Notes under the pieces: generated by a model
What the model was told of the DNA's origin: nothing
What the model saw: only the letters and a program-made list of their open reading frames with translations
The model's database searches: none
Made by a program: the position numbers and the translations under genes
Origin: Polynucleobacter wuianus
GTDB lineage: Bacteria; Pseudomonadota; Gammaproteobacteria; Burkholderiales; Burkholderiaceae
Direction: 5' to 3'
Length of the DNA: 64,000 bases
NCBI RefSeq assembly: GCF_001659725.1
Contig: NZ_CP015922.1
Location: forward strand, 1,302,001 to 1,366,000
Shown here: piece after piece, positions 16,827-25,407 of the stretch
Layout of the letters: the number at the start of each line of letters is the position of its first letter
How positions within the stretch are numbered: the first letter of the stretch is position 1

Positions 16827-17876
16827 TTATAAGCTTAAGGCAGGGATGCCGCACTCTTTGGCACAGGTATTTAATGCATCTAACAGCTCAGGTGAAACTG
16901 GAATGCCTTTATGAATTCTCTCTGCCATGGTTTTTGCTGCCCCTTCACCCGGCACTCGAATTTCTTTGACACCCGGTAAGGTTGATGAATTCTTCAAATC
17001 CTTTACCAAAGCAACTACTCTCGCTACAAATTCGTCCTTGTTACCAAAAGCACTTGGATCGACCGCAATAATAGTTTGCCCAGTATTGGTTACCAAGTCA
17101 TGGTGTGCATTGAAATCAATCGTTCCCTTGCCAACCGCTGCATTGTTTAAGGCACCAGCCAGAAGACCAATCATCACTGCTAGGCCATAGCCTTTGTAAC
17201 CACCAATAGGTAATAGAGAACCTTCGGCAGATTTTTTGGGATCTGTGATTGGCTTACCTTGACGATCAATCATCCAATCATCTGGAATAGACTCCCCCTT
17301 TTGGGCAGCTACTTTCACTTTTCCATAGGCCGCAACTGTTGTGGCGATATCTAAAAGTACTGTAGGGCCGTCACCAGCTGGAACAGCAATAGCAATCGGG
17401 TTGGTTGATAATAATAAATCGATACCGCCCCATGGCGCCATATGGTTCGCATTACCTACTGCCATATAGATTCCGATATATCCCTGCTCTGCTAGCTTGC
17501 GAACATACACAGATGCTGCACCAGAATGATTTCCATAGTGACTGCCGATCCAACATACACTGTGCTGTTTTACTTTTTCTATCGCAAGATCAACCGCCCT
17601 GTTCATCACCAAGTGACCTAAGGCGTTATCACCATTAATCAGTGCAGTTGCGCCCCGCTCACGCTCGATATGAATATTGGGATGCAAGTTAACGCCGCCT
17701 GCTCGGATCCTCTTGAGATAGGCGGGTAAACGAAAAATACCATGGCCATCAGCACCTACTAGATCAGACTTCACCATTAGGTTTGCAATGATGTCTGCAT
17801 CTCCTGCAGGAACTTTCTCGGCTTGAAGTGCACTGGAAATAAAGCGCTCAGCGTCAGCGATGGATAAATATTGCAT
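16827..17876 (-). CDS. Ldh2/MdhII-type NAD(P)-dependent 2-hydroxyacid dehydrogenase
   Basis: A 349-residue protein of the malate/L-lactate dehydrogenase type 2 family, which also includes ureidoglycolate, L-sulfolactate and 2,3-diketogulonate reductases. Motifs are GHGIFRLPAYLKRI with the family His (about 60), WIGSHYGNHSGAASVYVRKL, MAPWGG and GGYKGYGLAVMIG. It does not share the Rossmann fold of classical lactate dehydrogenases. Its operon neighbours (lactonase, regulator, receptor) point to oxidation or reduction of a sugar-derived 2-hydroxy/2-oxo acid; the exact substrate is open. Confidence 0.83.
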   Translation of the reverse strand: MQYLSIADAERFISSALQAEKVPAGDADIIANLMVKSDLVGADGHGIFRLPAYLKRIRAGGVNLHPNIHIERERGATALINGDNALGHLVMNRAVDLAIEKVKQHSVCWIGSHYGNHSGAASVYVRKLAEQGYIGIYMAVGNANHMAPWGGIDLLLSTNPIAIAVPAGDGPTVLLDIATTVAAYGKVKVAAQKGESIPDDWMIDRQGKPITDPKKSAEGSLLPIGGYKGYGLAVMIGLLAGALNNAAVGKGTIDFNAHHDLVTNTGQTIIAVDPSAFGNKDEFVARVVALVKDLKNSSTLPGVKEIRVPGEGAAKTMAERIHKGIPVSPELLDALNTCAKECGIPALSL

Positions 17877-17880
17877 GATG

Positions 17881-18615
17881 CTAGGCCTCTGAGCTCGCTT
17901 TAAATTCCATGCTGTAGACGTATTTATTTTCTGGATGATGCGTGACTGTCACTTCAAATAACTTATCTTGATCATCAAAGTAACGACGAATAATCACTAG
18001 ACAGGATGTATCAGGCTTGATGTGAAGTTTTTCAGCGATTGCTGGTGACGCCACAGCGGCATAGACATCAACCTCCGCCCTCTCGATTCTTGCGCCATAT
18101 TTTTTTTCAATTTGCTCGTACACCATCACCTGAGTATGCTCTGGATCTTTAGTCAGCGAAGCAAACTGGGGCAGGATATAAATATCGGTCCAGGCAATGA
18201 CCTCTTCTGCCTGTTGACGCTTACGAATACCGCCAATGTGATACCAAGAAGATCCGATCGGCGCCCCGACAATCTGACTAAGAGGTTTATCGAGCTCGAT
18301 AAACTCTTCCACTAAGTTTTCACGATAGGTATCACGTGAGTAACTCAGAATATCAATCGGCGAGTTATAGCTTTGTGTGAAGCGGCGTAGGCGCTGCCGT
18401 GATACAACTTTTGTAGGCGCGCCTTGATGGCGATAAATCAGACCATTCGCTTCTAGAATTTGGAGCGCGTGTCGCAAGGTGTGGCGACTAGACTCAAAAT
18501 CTCGGCAAAGATCCGTCTCAGCAGGCAAGACGGATCCCACCGGCCAATCACCATTATAAATACGCTGCTCTAGCGTATTCGCTAGAGTTTTGTATAACGG
18601 TAATCGCTCAGTCAA
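17881..18615 (-). CDS. GntR-family (HutC subfamily) transcriptional regulator
   Basis: A GntR winged helix is visible: LPLYKTLANTLEQRI, SVLPAETDLCRDF, SRHTLRHALQILEANGLIYR. A UTRA/HutC-type effector domain follows, ending in CLVIIRRYFDDQ and VTVTHHPENKYVYSME. The open frame runs up to 18723 but would overlap the lactonase gene by over 100 bases. A TTG at 18615, one base after that gene's stop, gives 244 residues, the usual length for this subfamily; this start is proposed but lacks a clear ribosome site. It probably controls its own operon in response to a sugar acid. Confidence 0.8.
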   Translation of the reverse strand: MTERLPLYKTLANTLEQRIYNGDWPVGSVLPAETDLCRDFESSRHTLRHALQILEANGLIYRHQGAPTKVVSRQRLRRFTQSYNSPIDILSYSRDTYRENLVEEFIELDKPLSQIVGAPIGSSWYHIGGIRKRQQAEEVIAWTDIYILPQFASLTKDPEHTQVMVYEQIEKKYGARIERAEVDVYAAVASPAIAEKLHIKPDTSCLVIIRRYFDDQDKLFEVTVTHHPENKYVYSMEFKASSEA

Positions 18616-18616
18616 C

Positions 18617-19549
18617 TTAGGAAAGCCCAAACATTTTTTTACCAGCAACTGGCACGCGGGCCTTGAGAATGTCGCCAGATAAAGATTCGGTGATGTAGAG
18701 ATCTTTTCCATCAGCACCGCCAAAGCACATATTAGCTAAATGATGATGGTGTGGATTCTCAGAGTAGATCAAGTGCGTTGGCAACATGTTGTTATCGAAT
18801 CTCCAGATGCCAATTCCAAGGTGGCATACCAACAGGCCGTTTTCAGAGTCCATCTCGATACCATCTGGACCAGCAACGCCACCAGTCAACTGCACCGCTA
18901 CACCAGTCTTAGATACTGAACCGTCGGCCATCAAAGGCAATCTCCAGATCTGCTGAGATCTAGTAGCTGCAACAAATACATGCTTTTCTTGAGTGTTCAA
19001 GGTAATCCCATTTGGACTTGGTACGTTGAGTGCCAAGCGATCAAGCTGACCGTTAGCGCGCAATCTAAATACGCGGCCAGTTGGATCGGCGATGCCTGTT
19101 TGTCCTTGGTCTGTGAAATACAAATCGCCATTAGAAGCAAAATGTAGATCGTTCAAACCCTTGAAGTTTTCGCTATACATTGAACCCAAGATGGTTTCGA
19201 TTTTTCCGGTCTTTGGATCCAATGCGAGTAGACCTGCTTTGTAGTCGCAAATAAAGGCACGGCCATCTTTATGAAACTTCATGCCGTTTGGCCAACCATC
19301 GTACTGAGTAATCAATTCCCACTCACCTTTGGTATCAATGCGGAAAATGCGACCAAATGGAATGTCTACAAACCATAAATTGCCTTCGCGATCAAAAGAG
19401 GGGCCTTCTAAGAAGCACTCTACTTCTGCGCCCTGACGATTGGGATCGGACCAGCCTGTGCGGGATTTCTTACGAAACTTCTCTGGCATGGTCGAAAAAA
19501 CTTCGGTCTTGATTTTTTCAACCGGCTGGAAAGGGTTATGCATGGTCAT
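18617..19549 (-). CDS. SMP-30/gluconolactonase family lactonase
   Basis: A 310-residue six-bladed propeller. Metal-site segments are visible: CFLEGPSFDREGNLWFVD (the Glu ligand), GLNDLHFASNGDLYFTD (Asn ligand), PSPNGITLN (Asn) and GPDGIEMDSENG (Asp). Enzymes of this family open sugar lactones such as glucono- or galactonolactone. AGGAGA 7 bases upstream supports the ATG at 19549. It is the first gene of an operon running to the Bug receptor at 15813 and is divergent from the 3-hydroxyacyl-CoA-dehydrogenase-like gene. The specific lactone is not known. Confidence 0.83.
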   Translation of the reverse strand: MTMHNPFQPVEKIKTEVFSTMPEKFRKKSRTGWSDPNRQGAEVECFLEGPSFDREGNLWFVDIPFGRIFRIDTKGEWELITQYDGWPNGMKFHKDGRAFICDYKAGLLALDPKTGKIETILGSMYSENFKGLNDLHFASNGDLYFTDQGQTGIADPTGRVFRLRANGQLDRLALNVPSPNGITLNTQEKHVFVAATRSQQIWRLPLMADGSVSKTGVAVQLTGGVAGPDGIEMDSENGLLVCHLGIGIWRFDNNMLPTHLIYSENPHHHHLANMCFGGADGKDLYITESLSGDILKARVPVAGKKMFGLS

Positions 19550-19637
19550 TGGGAAGTCTCCTGAGATAAGTTATACGGATAAGTAAGTTTTATTATTTAA
19601 CTATTAAACCATAAATAATGCTAACCTTACGCATCTA

Positions 19638-19655
19638 TTGATCAGAATCGATCAA
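19638..19655. promoter_or_regulatory. Inverted repeat in the divergent promoter region, candidate GntR operator
   Basis: TTGATC (19638-19643), a 6-base spacer and GATCAA (19650-19655) form a perfect inverted repeat in the 142-base gap between the lactonase and the 3-HAD-like gene. The spacing does not fit an FNR box. The regulator encoded in the adjacent operon is the obvious candidate to bind it. Confidence 0.4.
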
Positions 19656-19691
19656 ACCCAATTGATTACTTAACCGTATAGGTTTAAAAAT

Positions 19692-20627
19692 ATGAAATCT
19701 GTAGCTGTTATCGGAACCGGAATTATGGGTGCTGGCATTGCGGCTGGCTTTATTGCCCAAAACATCCCCGTAGTTATTTTGGGCAGATCCAAAGAAAAGG
19801 CTGAAGCCTGCTTAGATAAAGCCATCACCCTGGCAAAGAAAATTGGCGTGGTTGGAGACAATGCCACCAAAGAAGAAGCTGACATTAAGAAGCAGCAATT
19901 CGTTGGAGTCATGGAAGAGTGGCAGAGCTGGGATCAATGCTCCTGGGTGATTGAGACCGTAGCCGAGAACTTAGAACTCAAACAAAAGGTATTTCAATAC
20001 CTGGATCAAGTTGTACCAGCAGACATTCCTATTGGTAGCAATAGCTCTGGTTTCCCGATCAGTAAGATTGTAGAAGGACTCACGACCGCCAACCGCATGA
20101 TGGGCGCCCACTACTTCATGCCTGCAGAGGTCGTGCCATTGGTTGAGATCGTCATGGGACAAAAGACAGAACTGAAATACGCCGAGCAAGCTTGCGAGCT
20201 TTATAGAGCCATTGATAAGAAACCCGTTCTAGTAAAGAAGGATATCCCTGGATTTTTAGCAAACCGTATTCAGCACGCTCTGATGAGAGAGGCCCTCTCC
20301 CTCGTACAGGAGGGTATCGCTACCCCAGCAGATATTGATGATGCAGTTAGATATAGCTTTGGCTTTCGCTATGCAGCCGTTGGTCCGATGACTCAAAAAG
20401 AGATCTCGGGTTGGGACGGCATGGCTAATGCTGCTAAAGAGATTTATCCGTCGCTATCGAATATCACCTCCCTGCCCCCTAAGGTAGTTCAGTTAATGGC
20501 TGATGGAAAAACAGGTATGAAAGCAGGCGAAGGTTTTCGGAAGTGGACACCAGAAGAAATCAAAACAGTTTCGGACTCCTACTCCCGCAGATTGAAAGCT
20601 GCTTTTGATGTACTTAATATTGAATAA
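19692..20627 (+). CDS. 3-hydroxyacyl-CoA dehydrogenase family protein
   Basis: A 311-residue Rossmann-fold dehydrogenase. The NAD site is VAVIGTGIMGAGIAAGFI (about 4-21). ETVAENLELKQKVF and SNSSGFPIS follow, and GAHYFMPAEVVPLVEIVMG (about 138-156) carries the catalytic His. The C-terminal helical domain has KDIPGFLANRIQHALMREAL. The family includes 3-hydroxybutyryl-CoA, L-carnitine and L-gulonate 3-dehydrogenases. In this sugar-acid region a role on a free 3-hydroxyacid (L-gulonate type) is as plausible as one on an acyl-CoA. The 3' end overlaps the convergent enolase-superfamily gene by 14 bases. Confidence 0.8.
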   Translation: MKSVAVIGTGIMGAGIAAGFIAQNIPVVILGRSKEKAEACLDKAITLAKKIGVVGDNATKEEADIKKQQFVGVMEEWQSWDQCSWVIETVAENLELKQKVFQYLDQVVPADIPIGSNSSGFPISKIVEGLTTANRMMGAHYFMPAEVVPLVEIVMGQKTELKYAEQACELYRAIDKKPVLVKKDIPGFLANRIQHALMREALSLVQEGIATPADIDDAVRYSFGFRYAAVGPMTQKEISGWDGMANAAKEIYPSLSNITSLPPKVVQLMADGKTGMKAGEGFRKWTPEEIKTVSDSYSRRLKAAFDVLNIE

Positions 20628-21759
20628 TTGAGTAACCTTGGGCTACAGCATCCTTCACACGAGCCAGATTTGGCGTAACTCCAACACCAGTAGTGTTGAG
20701 TTGCTCAATATCAAGATGGCCACGCTTTGCGCTTAATGGGCGATCGCAAATATCAAAGCGCAGATATTGATTTGACATGCTAAATCCCCAAGGCACTTCT
20801 CCGATTGCAAAACCGATGGATGCTGTTGCAGCTCCCGCTAGCGAAGTTTCGGCAACCTTACACGCGAGATTGAGTTTGAGATTATTACTGCGCAACAGTT
20901 GTGCGCAATTCCAAGCCTCCAATACCCCACCCGTCTTGATTAACTTGAGACTAGCGCCATCAAGCGCCTTGGCTACTCTAAATTCATCTATTTCATCTGA
21001 GCCATGGATAGATTCATCTAAACCAATTGGAATTGGTGAGCGCTGCTTGAGTAAAACAAAATCCGCTAAAGCAGAATCCGCATGGATTAACTGCTCTGCA
21101 AAAGCGAGTGTACCGGCCTGCTTAGAAGTACAAAAACCTATCGCATCATCTAGAGACATCGCGCCATTAGCATCTACAGAAATCACATCACCCTCTAGTA
21201 GGTCTGAAAGAACCTGGACTCGATGCAGATCCTCCTCTACAGAGAGTGAGCCAATCTTAATTTTCCAATGCCGAAATCCTGCTTCACGAAAGAATTTGGC
21301 ATCAGCCACTTCTTTTTCTAGAGTGCCGCCCAACATGCGCAGCAAGGGAAGCTTGCCAGGCTCTGGTAAATCTTCACTAGCCCCTAGTGATCGCAAGTAT
21401 TTCCACAAAGCAATCGAATTTTTTTGTGTATATAGATCTAGCAACGCCATTTGTAGACAAGATTTTGCTGATGGGTTGCCATATAAAATCGCATCACACG
21501 CTTTCGAAAAATGCTTGGGATCGCTCCACTCCATCTTGCAAGCTTTTTCCACCAAATACTTCACACTGGCTAGTAGGCTGTCCAGTGTTTCACCAGTCAT
21601 AAGTGGTGCAGCGGATGCTTCACCCCAGCCTTGGTGGCCTTCATCATCAGTTAAACAAAGCAATACTGTTTTGGCGTCGACAATCTGCTCTTTGGCCATC
21701 TTGATTGGCTCAATGAGTGGTATGGATAGGGGGAAGATTGTCGCCTGAGTGATTTTCAT
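20614..21759 (-). CDS. Mandelate racemase/muconate lactonizing enzyme family protein (enolase superfamily)
   Basis: A 381-residue two-domain protein: an N-terminal capping domain, then a barrel with HWKIKIG (KxK catalytic lysine pair), ISVDANGAMS (Asp ligand), AFAEQL (Glu ligand), PIGLDESIHG (Asp/Glu ligand) and ASLKLIKTGG (second catalytic Lys). This is the MLE-type pattern shared by dipeptide epimerases, o-succinylbenzoate synthases and cycloisomerases. Sitting next to a lactonase and a UxaA dehydratase, a sugar-acid or lactone cycloisomerase is the preferred reading. Substrate not determinable. Confidence 0.8.
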   Translation of the reverse strand: MKITQATIFPLSIPLIEPIKMAKEQIVDAKTVLLCLTDDEGHQGWGEASAAPLMTGETLDSLLASVKYLVEKACKMEWSDPKHFSKACDAILYGNPSAKSCLQMALLDLYTQKNSIALWKYLRSLGASEDLPEPGKLPLLRMLGGTLEKEVADAKFFREAGFRHWKIKIGSLSVEEDLHRVQVLSDLLEGDVISVDANGAMSLDDAIGFCTSKQAGTLAFAEQLIHADSALADFVLLKQRSPIPIGLDESIHGSDEIDEFRVAKALDGASLKLIKTGGVLEAWNCAQLLRSNNLKLNLACKVAETSLAGAATASIGFAIGEVPWGFSMSNQYLRFDICDRPLSAKRGHLDIEQLNTTGVGVTPNLARVKDAVAQGYSIIQY

Positions 21760-21823
21760 TTTTTATAAAGCATTTAAAACAAGATCTTATAAGAATAAAT
21801 ATTAGGAATACGGAGAACATTAC

Positions 21824-22786
21824 ATGAGAAAAATCTTTTTGGCATTGTCGCTGGTCAGTATTGGCTTTGCTACCACTGTGCAAGCTCAGAGCTACCCAAC
21901 GCAACCCATCAAATTGATAGTTCCTTTTGCTGCAGGCGGCCCTTCTGATGTTTTAGCTAGAGGCTTTACACCCAAGCTTGGTGAAAATCTTGGTCAGCCC
22001 ATCATTATTGAAAATAAACCTGGTGCAGGTGCCAACCTCGCTGCTGAATACGTAGCCAACTCTAAACCTGATGGCTACACCCTCTTTCTGATGATGGTAG
22101 GCACTCAGGCCATTAATGAAACCCTATACAAGAAGCTGAATTACAACCTCATCAAAGACTTTTCACCAGTATCCTTAGTAGCCTCTTCATCCCTGCTCTT
22201 TGTTGCTAATCCTTCTGCACCTTTTAAAACAATTCCCGAGTTGGTTGCATACGCTAAAGCCAATCCAAACAAAGTAAGCTTTGGCTCTTCTGGTGCTGGA
22301 ACGCCATTACACCTCGGTGGCGAACTATTTAATACTCAAGCTGGGACAGATATCCTGCACGTACCCTATAAAGGCGCCGCTCCAGCATTAACGGATGTGC
22401 TTGGGGGTCAAATTGAAACTGCTTTAGTAGGAACTCCCGCTGCACTGCCCTATGTCCGCTCTGGCAAATTGGTGCCGCTTGGCATCACTAGCCTAAAGCG
22501 CTCTCCGAGTGCGCCAGAGATCCCAGCAATCTCAGAGTACTACCCTAAATTTGAAGTAGAACTCGTGTATGCCATTGTTGCCCCAGCAAAGACACCTAAG
22601 GCAGTTATTGATAAACTCAACTCACAACTAAATACGGTTTTAAATAATCCAGAGATCAAAGCACAGATCAATAGCAAAGGCTTTGAAATTGTTACTAGCA
22701 CCCCTTCTCAATTAGGGGACTACATTAAGTCAGAGGTTTCTAAATGGGCTCCCATTGTGAAAAAGTCTGGCGCTACTCCTGAATAA
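21824..22786 (+). CDS. Bug-family tripartite transporter receptor
   Basis: A 320-residue periplasmic binding protein. The signal peptide ends at VQAQ (about 22). YPTQPIKLIVPFAAGGPSDV and the GAGANLAAEYVANSKPDGY block are the Bug signatures. GGAGA 8 bases upstream of the ATG. It is 26 bases before the UxaA-family dehydratase gene, so it probably delivers that enzyme's substrate, a hexonate or aldarate. It is the third Bug receptor in the window without permease genes. Confidence 0.87.
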   Translation: MRKIFLALSLVSIGFATTVQAQSYPTQPIKLIVPFAAGGPSDVLARGFTPKLGENLGQPIIIENKPGAGANLAAEYVANSKPDGYTLFLMMVGTQAINETLYKKLNYNLIKDFSPVSLVASSSLLFVANPSAPFKTIPELVAYAKANPNKVSFGSSGAGTPLHLGGELFNTQAGTDILHVPYKGAAPALTDVLGGQIETALVGTPAALPYVRSGKLVPLGITSLKRSPSAPEIPAISEYYPKFEVELVYAIVAPAKTPKAVIDKLNSQLNTVLNNPEIKAQINSKGFEIVTSTPSQLGDYIKSEVSKWAPIVKKSGATPE

Positions 22787-22812
22787 TCAAACTCTCTATT
22801 TGAAAGAAATCC

Positions 22813-24360
22813 ATGATTGAAATTTCCGAAAAACGCCTGATTGGCCCGATCATTCGCCTACACCCCAACGACAATATCGTTGTTGCTCGCATTGATATTG
22901 CTATTGGTACCGAAGTGCCCAGCGAGAACTTTACTAGCCGTAGCCAAGTGCCTGCTGGCTACAAAATTGCTGCTAAGAAGATTCTCAAAGGTGAGCCAAT
23001 TCTCAAATACAACGTTACTGTAGGTTTTGCTAACGTCGATATCGAGCCAGGCACGATGGTGCATAGCCACAATACCGAGTTTCGTGAATTCGATCGTGAC
23101 TATGCTTATGCAAGCGAGTTCAAGCCAACTCAACTGTTGCCTGAGTCAGAGCGTGCAACATTTCAAGGTTATGTGAGACCCAATGGCAAAGTAGGTACTC
23201 GTAATTTTATCGGCATTCTCTCTACCGTGAATTGTTCAGCAACCGTTGTCAACAAGATCGCTGATTGGTTTACGCCAGAGAGATTAAAAGACTATCCCAA
23301 CGTGGATGGAGTAGTTGCGTTCAGTCACGATATCGGTTGCGGCATGGAAATGAGTGGTGAGCCGATGCAATTACTACGCCGTACAATGGCAGGGTATGCA
23401 CGTCACCCTAACCTCGCAGCCGCATTGATTGTAGGCTTGGGCTGTGAGCGCAATCAACTCAAAGGCTTGATGGAGCAAGAAGATCTCAAAGAAGGCTCTA
23501 ATTTGCACACCTTCATCATGCAAGAGTCTGGTGGCACTAGAAAAACGATTGAAGCAGGCATTGAGGCTGTTAAAGCGCTCCTGCCAGAAGCTAACAAAGC
23601 TAAACGGGAAACTGTTTCTGCAAGTCATTTAACAGTGGGCTTGCAATGTGGTGGCTCAGATGGCTTTTCATCTATCACCGCTAATCCAGCCTTAGGTGCA
23701 GCGATTGATATTCTGTCGCGTCATGGTGGTACCGGAATTTTGTCTGAGACTCCAGAGATCTATGGTGTTGAACATACACTTACCCGCCGTGCTGCTAGTC
23801 AAGCAGTTGGTGAAAAACTCATCAAACGTATACGCTGGTGGAAAGATGAGTACTCCGTAGGCCGAGATGTTCAAATCAACGGACAAGTCAGTCCTGGAAA
23901 CCAAATTGGTGGCCTTGCGAATATTTTTGAGAAGTCCTTGGGTTCTTCGATGAAAGGTGGCACAGGCCCATTAATGGAAGTTTATAGATATGCAGAGCCT
24001 GTGAATACCAAAGGCTTTGTATTTATGGACACACCTGGATTTGACCCCGTTTCCGCAACCGGGCAAATTGCTGGCGGTGCAAATCTCATTGCCTTCACAA
24101 CAGGTCGTGGCTCCATGTTTGGTTCCAAGCCTGCTCCCTGCATCAAGTTAGCTACCAATACCCCGATGTATCAGCGTCTGACTGAGGATATGGACATCAA
24201 CTGTGGCGAGATTCTGGATGGCATCGTCTCCGTTCAGGAGATGGGGCAACGTATTTTTGAGTTATTCCTCAAAACTGCCTCTGGAGAGCCTTCCAAGAGC
24301 GAGCTTTTGGGCTTGGGTGACTACGAATTTGTGCCTTGGCAAATTGGTGTGATGAGCTAA
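22813..24360 (+). CDS. UxaA family hydro-lyase (altronate/galactarate dehydratase-like)
   Basis: A 515-residue protein with an N-terminal SAF-like domain (to about residue 90), a linker and the UxaA catalytic part. Motifs are GYVRPNGKVGTRNFIGIL, SHDIGCGMEMSG, GLGCERNQ, LQCGGSDGFSSITANPALG, GILSETPEIYGVEHTL, and TTGRGSMFGSKPAPCIKLAT. Conserved cysteines fit the iron-dependent site of altronate and galactarate dehydratases, which remove water to give 2-keto-3-deoxy acids. Sulfolactate sulfo-lyase is a split member of the same family, so the substrate remains open. The Bug receptor precedes it closely. Confidence 0.83.
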   Translation: MIEISEKRLIGPIIRLHPNDNIVVARIDIAIGTEVPSENFTSRSQVPAGYKIAAKKILKGEPILKYNVTVGFANVDIEPGTMVHSHNTEFREFDRDYAYASEFKPTQLLPESERATFQGYVRPNGKVGTRNFIGILSTVNCSATVVNKIADWFTPERLKDYPNVDGVVAFSHDIGCGMEMSGEPMQLLRRTMAGYARHPNLAAALIVGLGCERNQLKGLMEQEDLKEGSNLHTFIMQESGGTRKTIEAGIEAVKALLPEANKAKRETVSASHLTVGLQCGGSDGFSSITANPALGAAIDILSRHGGTGILSETPEIYGVEHTLTRRAASQAVGEKLIKRIRWWKDEYSVGRDVQINGQVSPGNQIGGLANIFEKSLGSSMKGGTGPLMEVYRYAEPVNTKGFVFMDTPGFDPVSATGQIAGGANLIAFTTGRGSMFGSKPAPCIKLATNTPMYQRLTEDMDINCGEILDGIVSVQEMGQRIFELFLKTASGEPSKSELLGLGDYEFVPWQIGVMS

Positions 24361-24363
24361 TAC

Positions 24364-24420
24364 GCCTGTAGAATTAATCCTTAGGGTATTGATGATGAAT
24401 GCTTAAGGATTAATACAGGC
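24364..24420 (+). promoter_or_regulatory. Long hairpin enclosing the cbpA ribosome-binding region, candidate RNA thermometer
   Basis: GCCTGT (24364-24369) pairs with ACAGGC (24415-24420), and ATTAATCCTTA (24373-24383) pairs with TAAGGATTAAT (24404-24414), with a 3-base bulge on the left and a loop of about 18 bases. The right arm contains both possible Shine-Dalgarno sequences of cbpA, AAGGA and AGG, and ends 2 bases before its ATG at 24423. AAGGA pairs with a perfect TCCTT. No terminator T-run follows. An alternative is a DNA operator. Confidence 0.5.
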
Positions 24421-24422
24421 TT

Positions 24423-25403
24423 ATGAAATTTAGGGATTACTACGAAACCCTCGGTGTTGCCCGTTCGGCTACCGAGGCAGAAATTAAAGCAGCTTATCGC
24501 AAGCTTGCCCGCAAATATCACCCAGATGTCAATAAAGAAGCTGGTGCTGAAGAACAGTTCAAAGAGATTGGTGAAGCCTATGCAGTACTAAAAGATACTG
24601 AGAAGCGTGCTGCATACGATCGCTTTGGTGCGAACTGGAAAAACGGTCAAGACTTTACTCCCCCTCCGAATTGGAATGAAGGTTTTGAATATTCTGATGG
24701 TGGATATGGTGGTGGCCATCCTGGATATGGTGGCGGCTTCGAAGGTGATCAAAGCGAATTCTTTGAATCCCTTTTTGGTAGAGGCAAGCATCGTCAAGGT
24801 GGACGTGGTAGCCAAACTCGTCAGGGCATGAACTTCAAAGGCCAAGATCATCACGCCAAAATTTTGATTGATCTTGCCGATGCCTATAACGGCGCTAAGC
24901 GTACGATTTCACTACACATGCCAACACAAGACGCGAGTGGTCATGTCACCACGCAAGAGCGTAAGCTAGATGTCAGCATTCCAAAAGGGATTAAAGCTGG
25001 CCAAAATCTCAGACTCTCTGGTCAGGGTGGCCCCGGGATTGGTCAAGGGCCAGCGGGCGATCTTTATTTAGAAATTGACTTTCACTCCAACCCTATCTAT
25101 CGCGTTGATGGCAAAGATATATTCATTGATATTCCATTAGCACCTTGGGAAGCGGCCTTGGGAACCACAGTCAATGTTCCCACCCCTGCGGGCTCTACTT
25201 TAGAACTCAAGATTCCTGCAGGCACTGTAGCCGGTCGCAAGATGCGACTCAAGGGTAAAGGTATACCAAGCACTGATCCTGGTGATCTCTATGTTGTGCC
25301 AACCATTACCCTACCGCCTGCAGATACGGATGCCCATAAACAGGCTTATCAAGCTTTTGAGAAGTCTTTTGATTTCAACCCCAGAACCCACTTGAAGGGA
25401 TGA
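24423..25403 (+). CDS. cbpA: DnaJ-class co-chaperone, curved-DNA-binding protein CbpA
   Basis: A 326-residue type II J-domain protein. The J domain (1-70) has the HPD motif in ARKYHPDVNKE. A Gly/Phe-rich linker follows (about 80-125), then the C-terminal substrate-binding domains with IPKGIKAGQNLRLSGQGG and IPAGTVAGRKMRLKGKG. There is no zinc-finger domain, which separates it from DnaJ. It stimulates DnaK ATPase and in E. coli also binds curved DNA. The next gene encodes its CbpM-type inhibitor. Translation may be controlled by the hairpin immediately upstream. Confidence 0.9.
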   Translation: MKFRDYYETLGVARSATEAEIKAAYRKLARKYHPDVNKEAGAEEQFKEIGEAYAVLKDTEKRAAYDRFGANWKNGQDFTPPPNWNEGFEYSDGGYGGGHPGYGGGFEGDQSEFFESLFGRGKHRQGGRGSQTRQGMNFKGQDHHAKILIDLADAYNGAKRTISLHMPTQDASGHVTTQERKLDVSIPKGIKAGQNLRLSGQGGPGIGQGPAGDLYLEIDFHSNPIYRVDGKDIFIDIPLAPWEAALGTTVNVPTPAGSTLELKIPAGTVAGRKMRLKGKGIPSTDPGDLYVVPTITLPPADTDAHKQAYQAFEKSFDFNPRTHLKG

Positions 25404-25407
25404 TGCG

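Noticed and set aside
19638..19655. FNR box reading of TTGATC...GATCAA
   Set aside because: The spacer between TTGAT and ATCAA is 8 bases instead of 4, so it is better seen as another regulator's site.
20777..21748. 323-codon open frame on the + strand
   Set aside because: It lies fully opposite the enolase-superfamily gene, whose catalytic motifs are intact; the translation is Ser/Ala-rich low-quality sequence with no signal or family.
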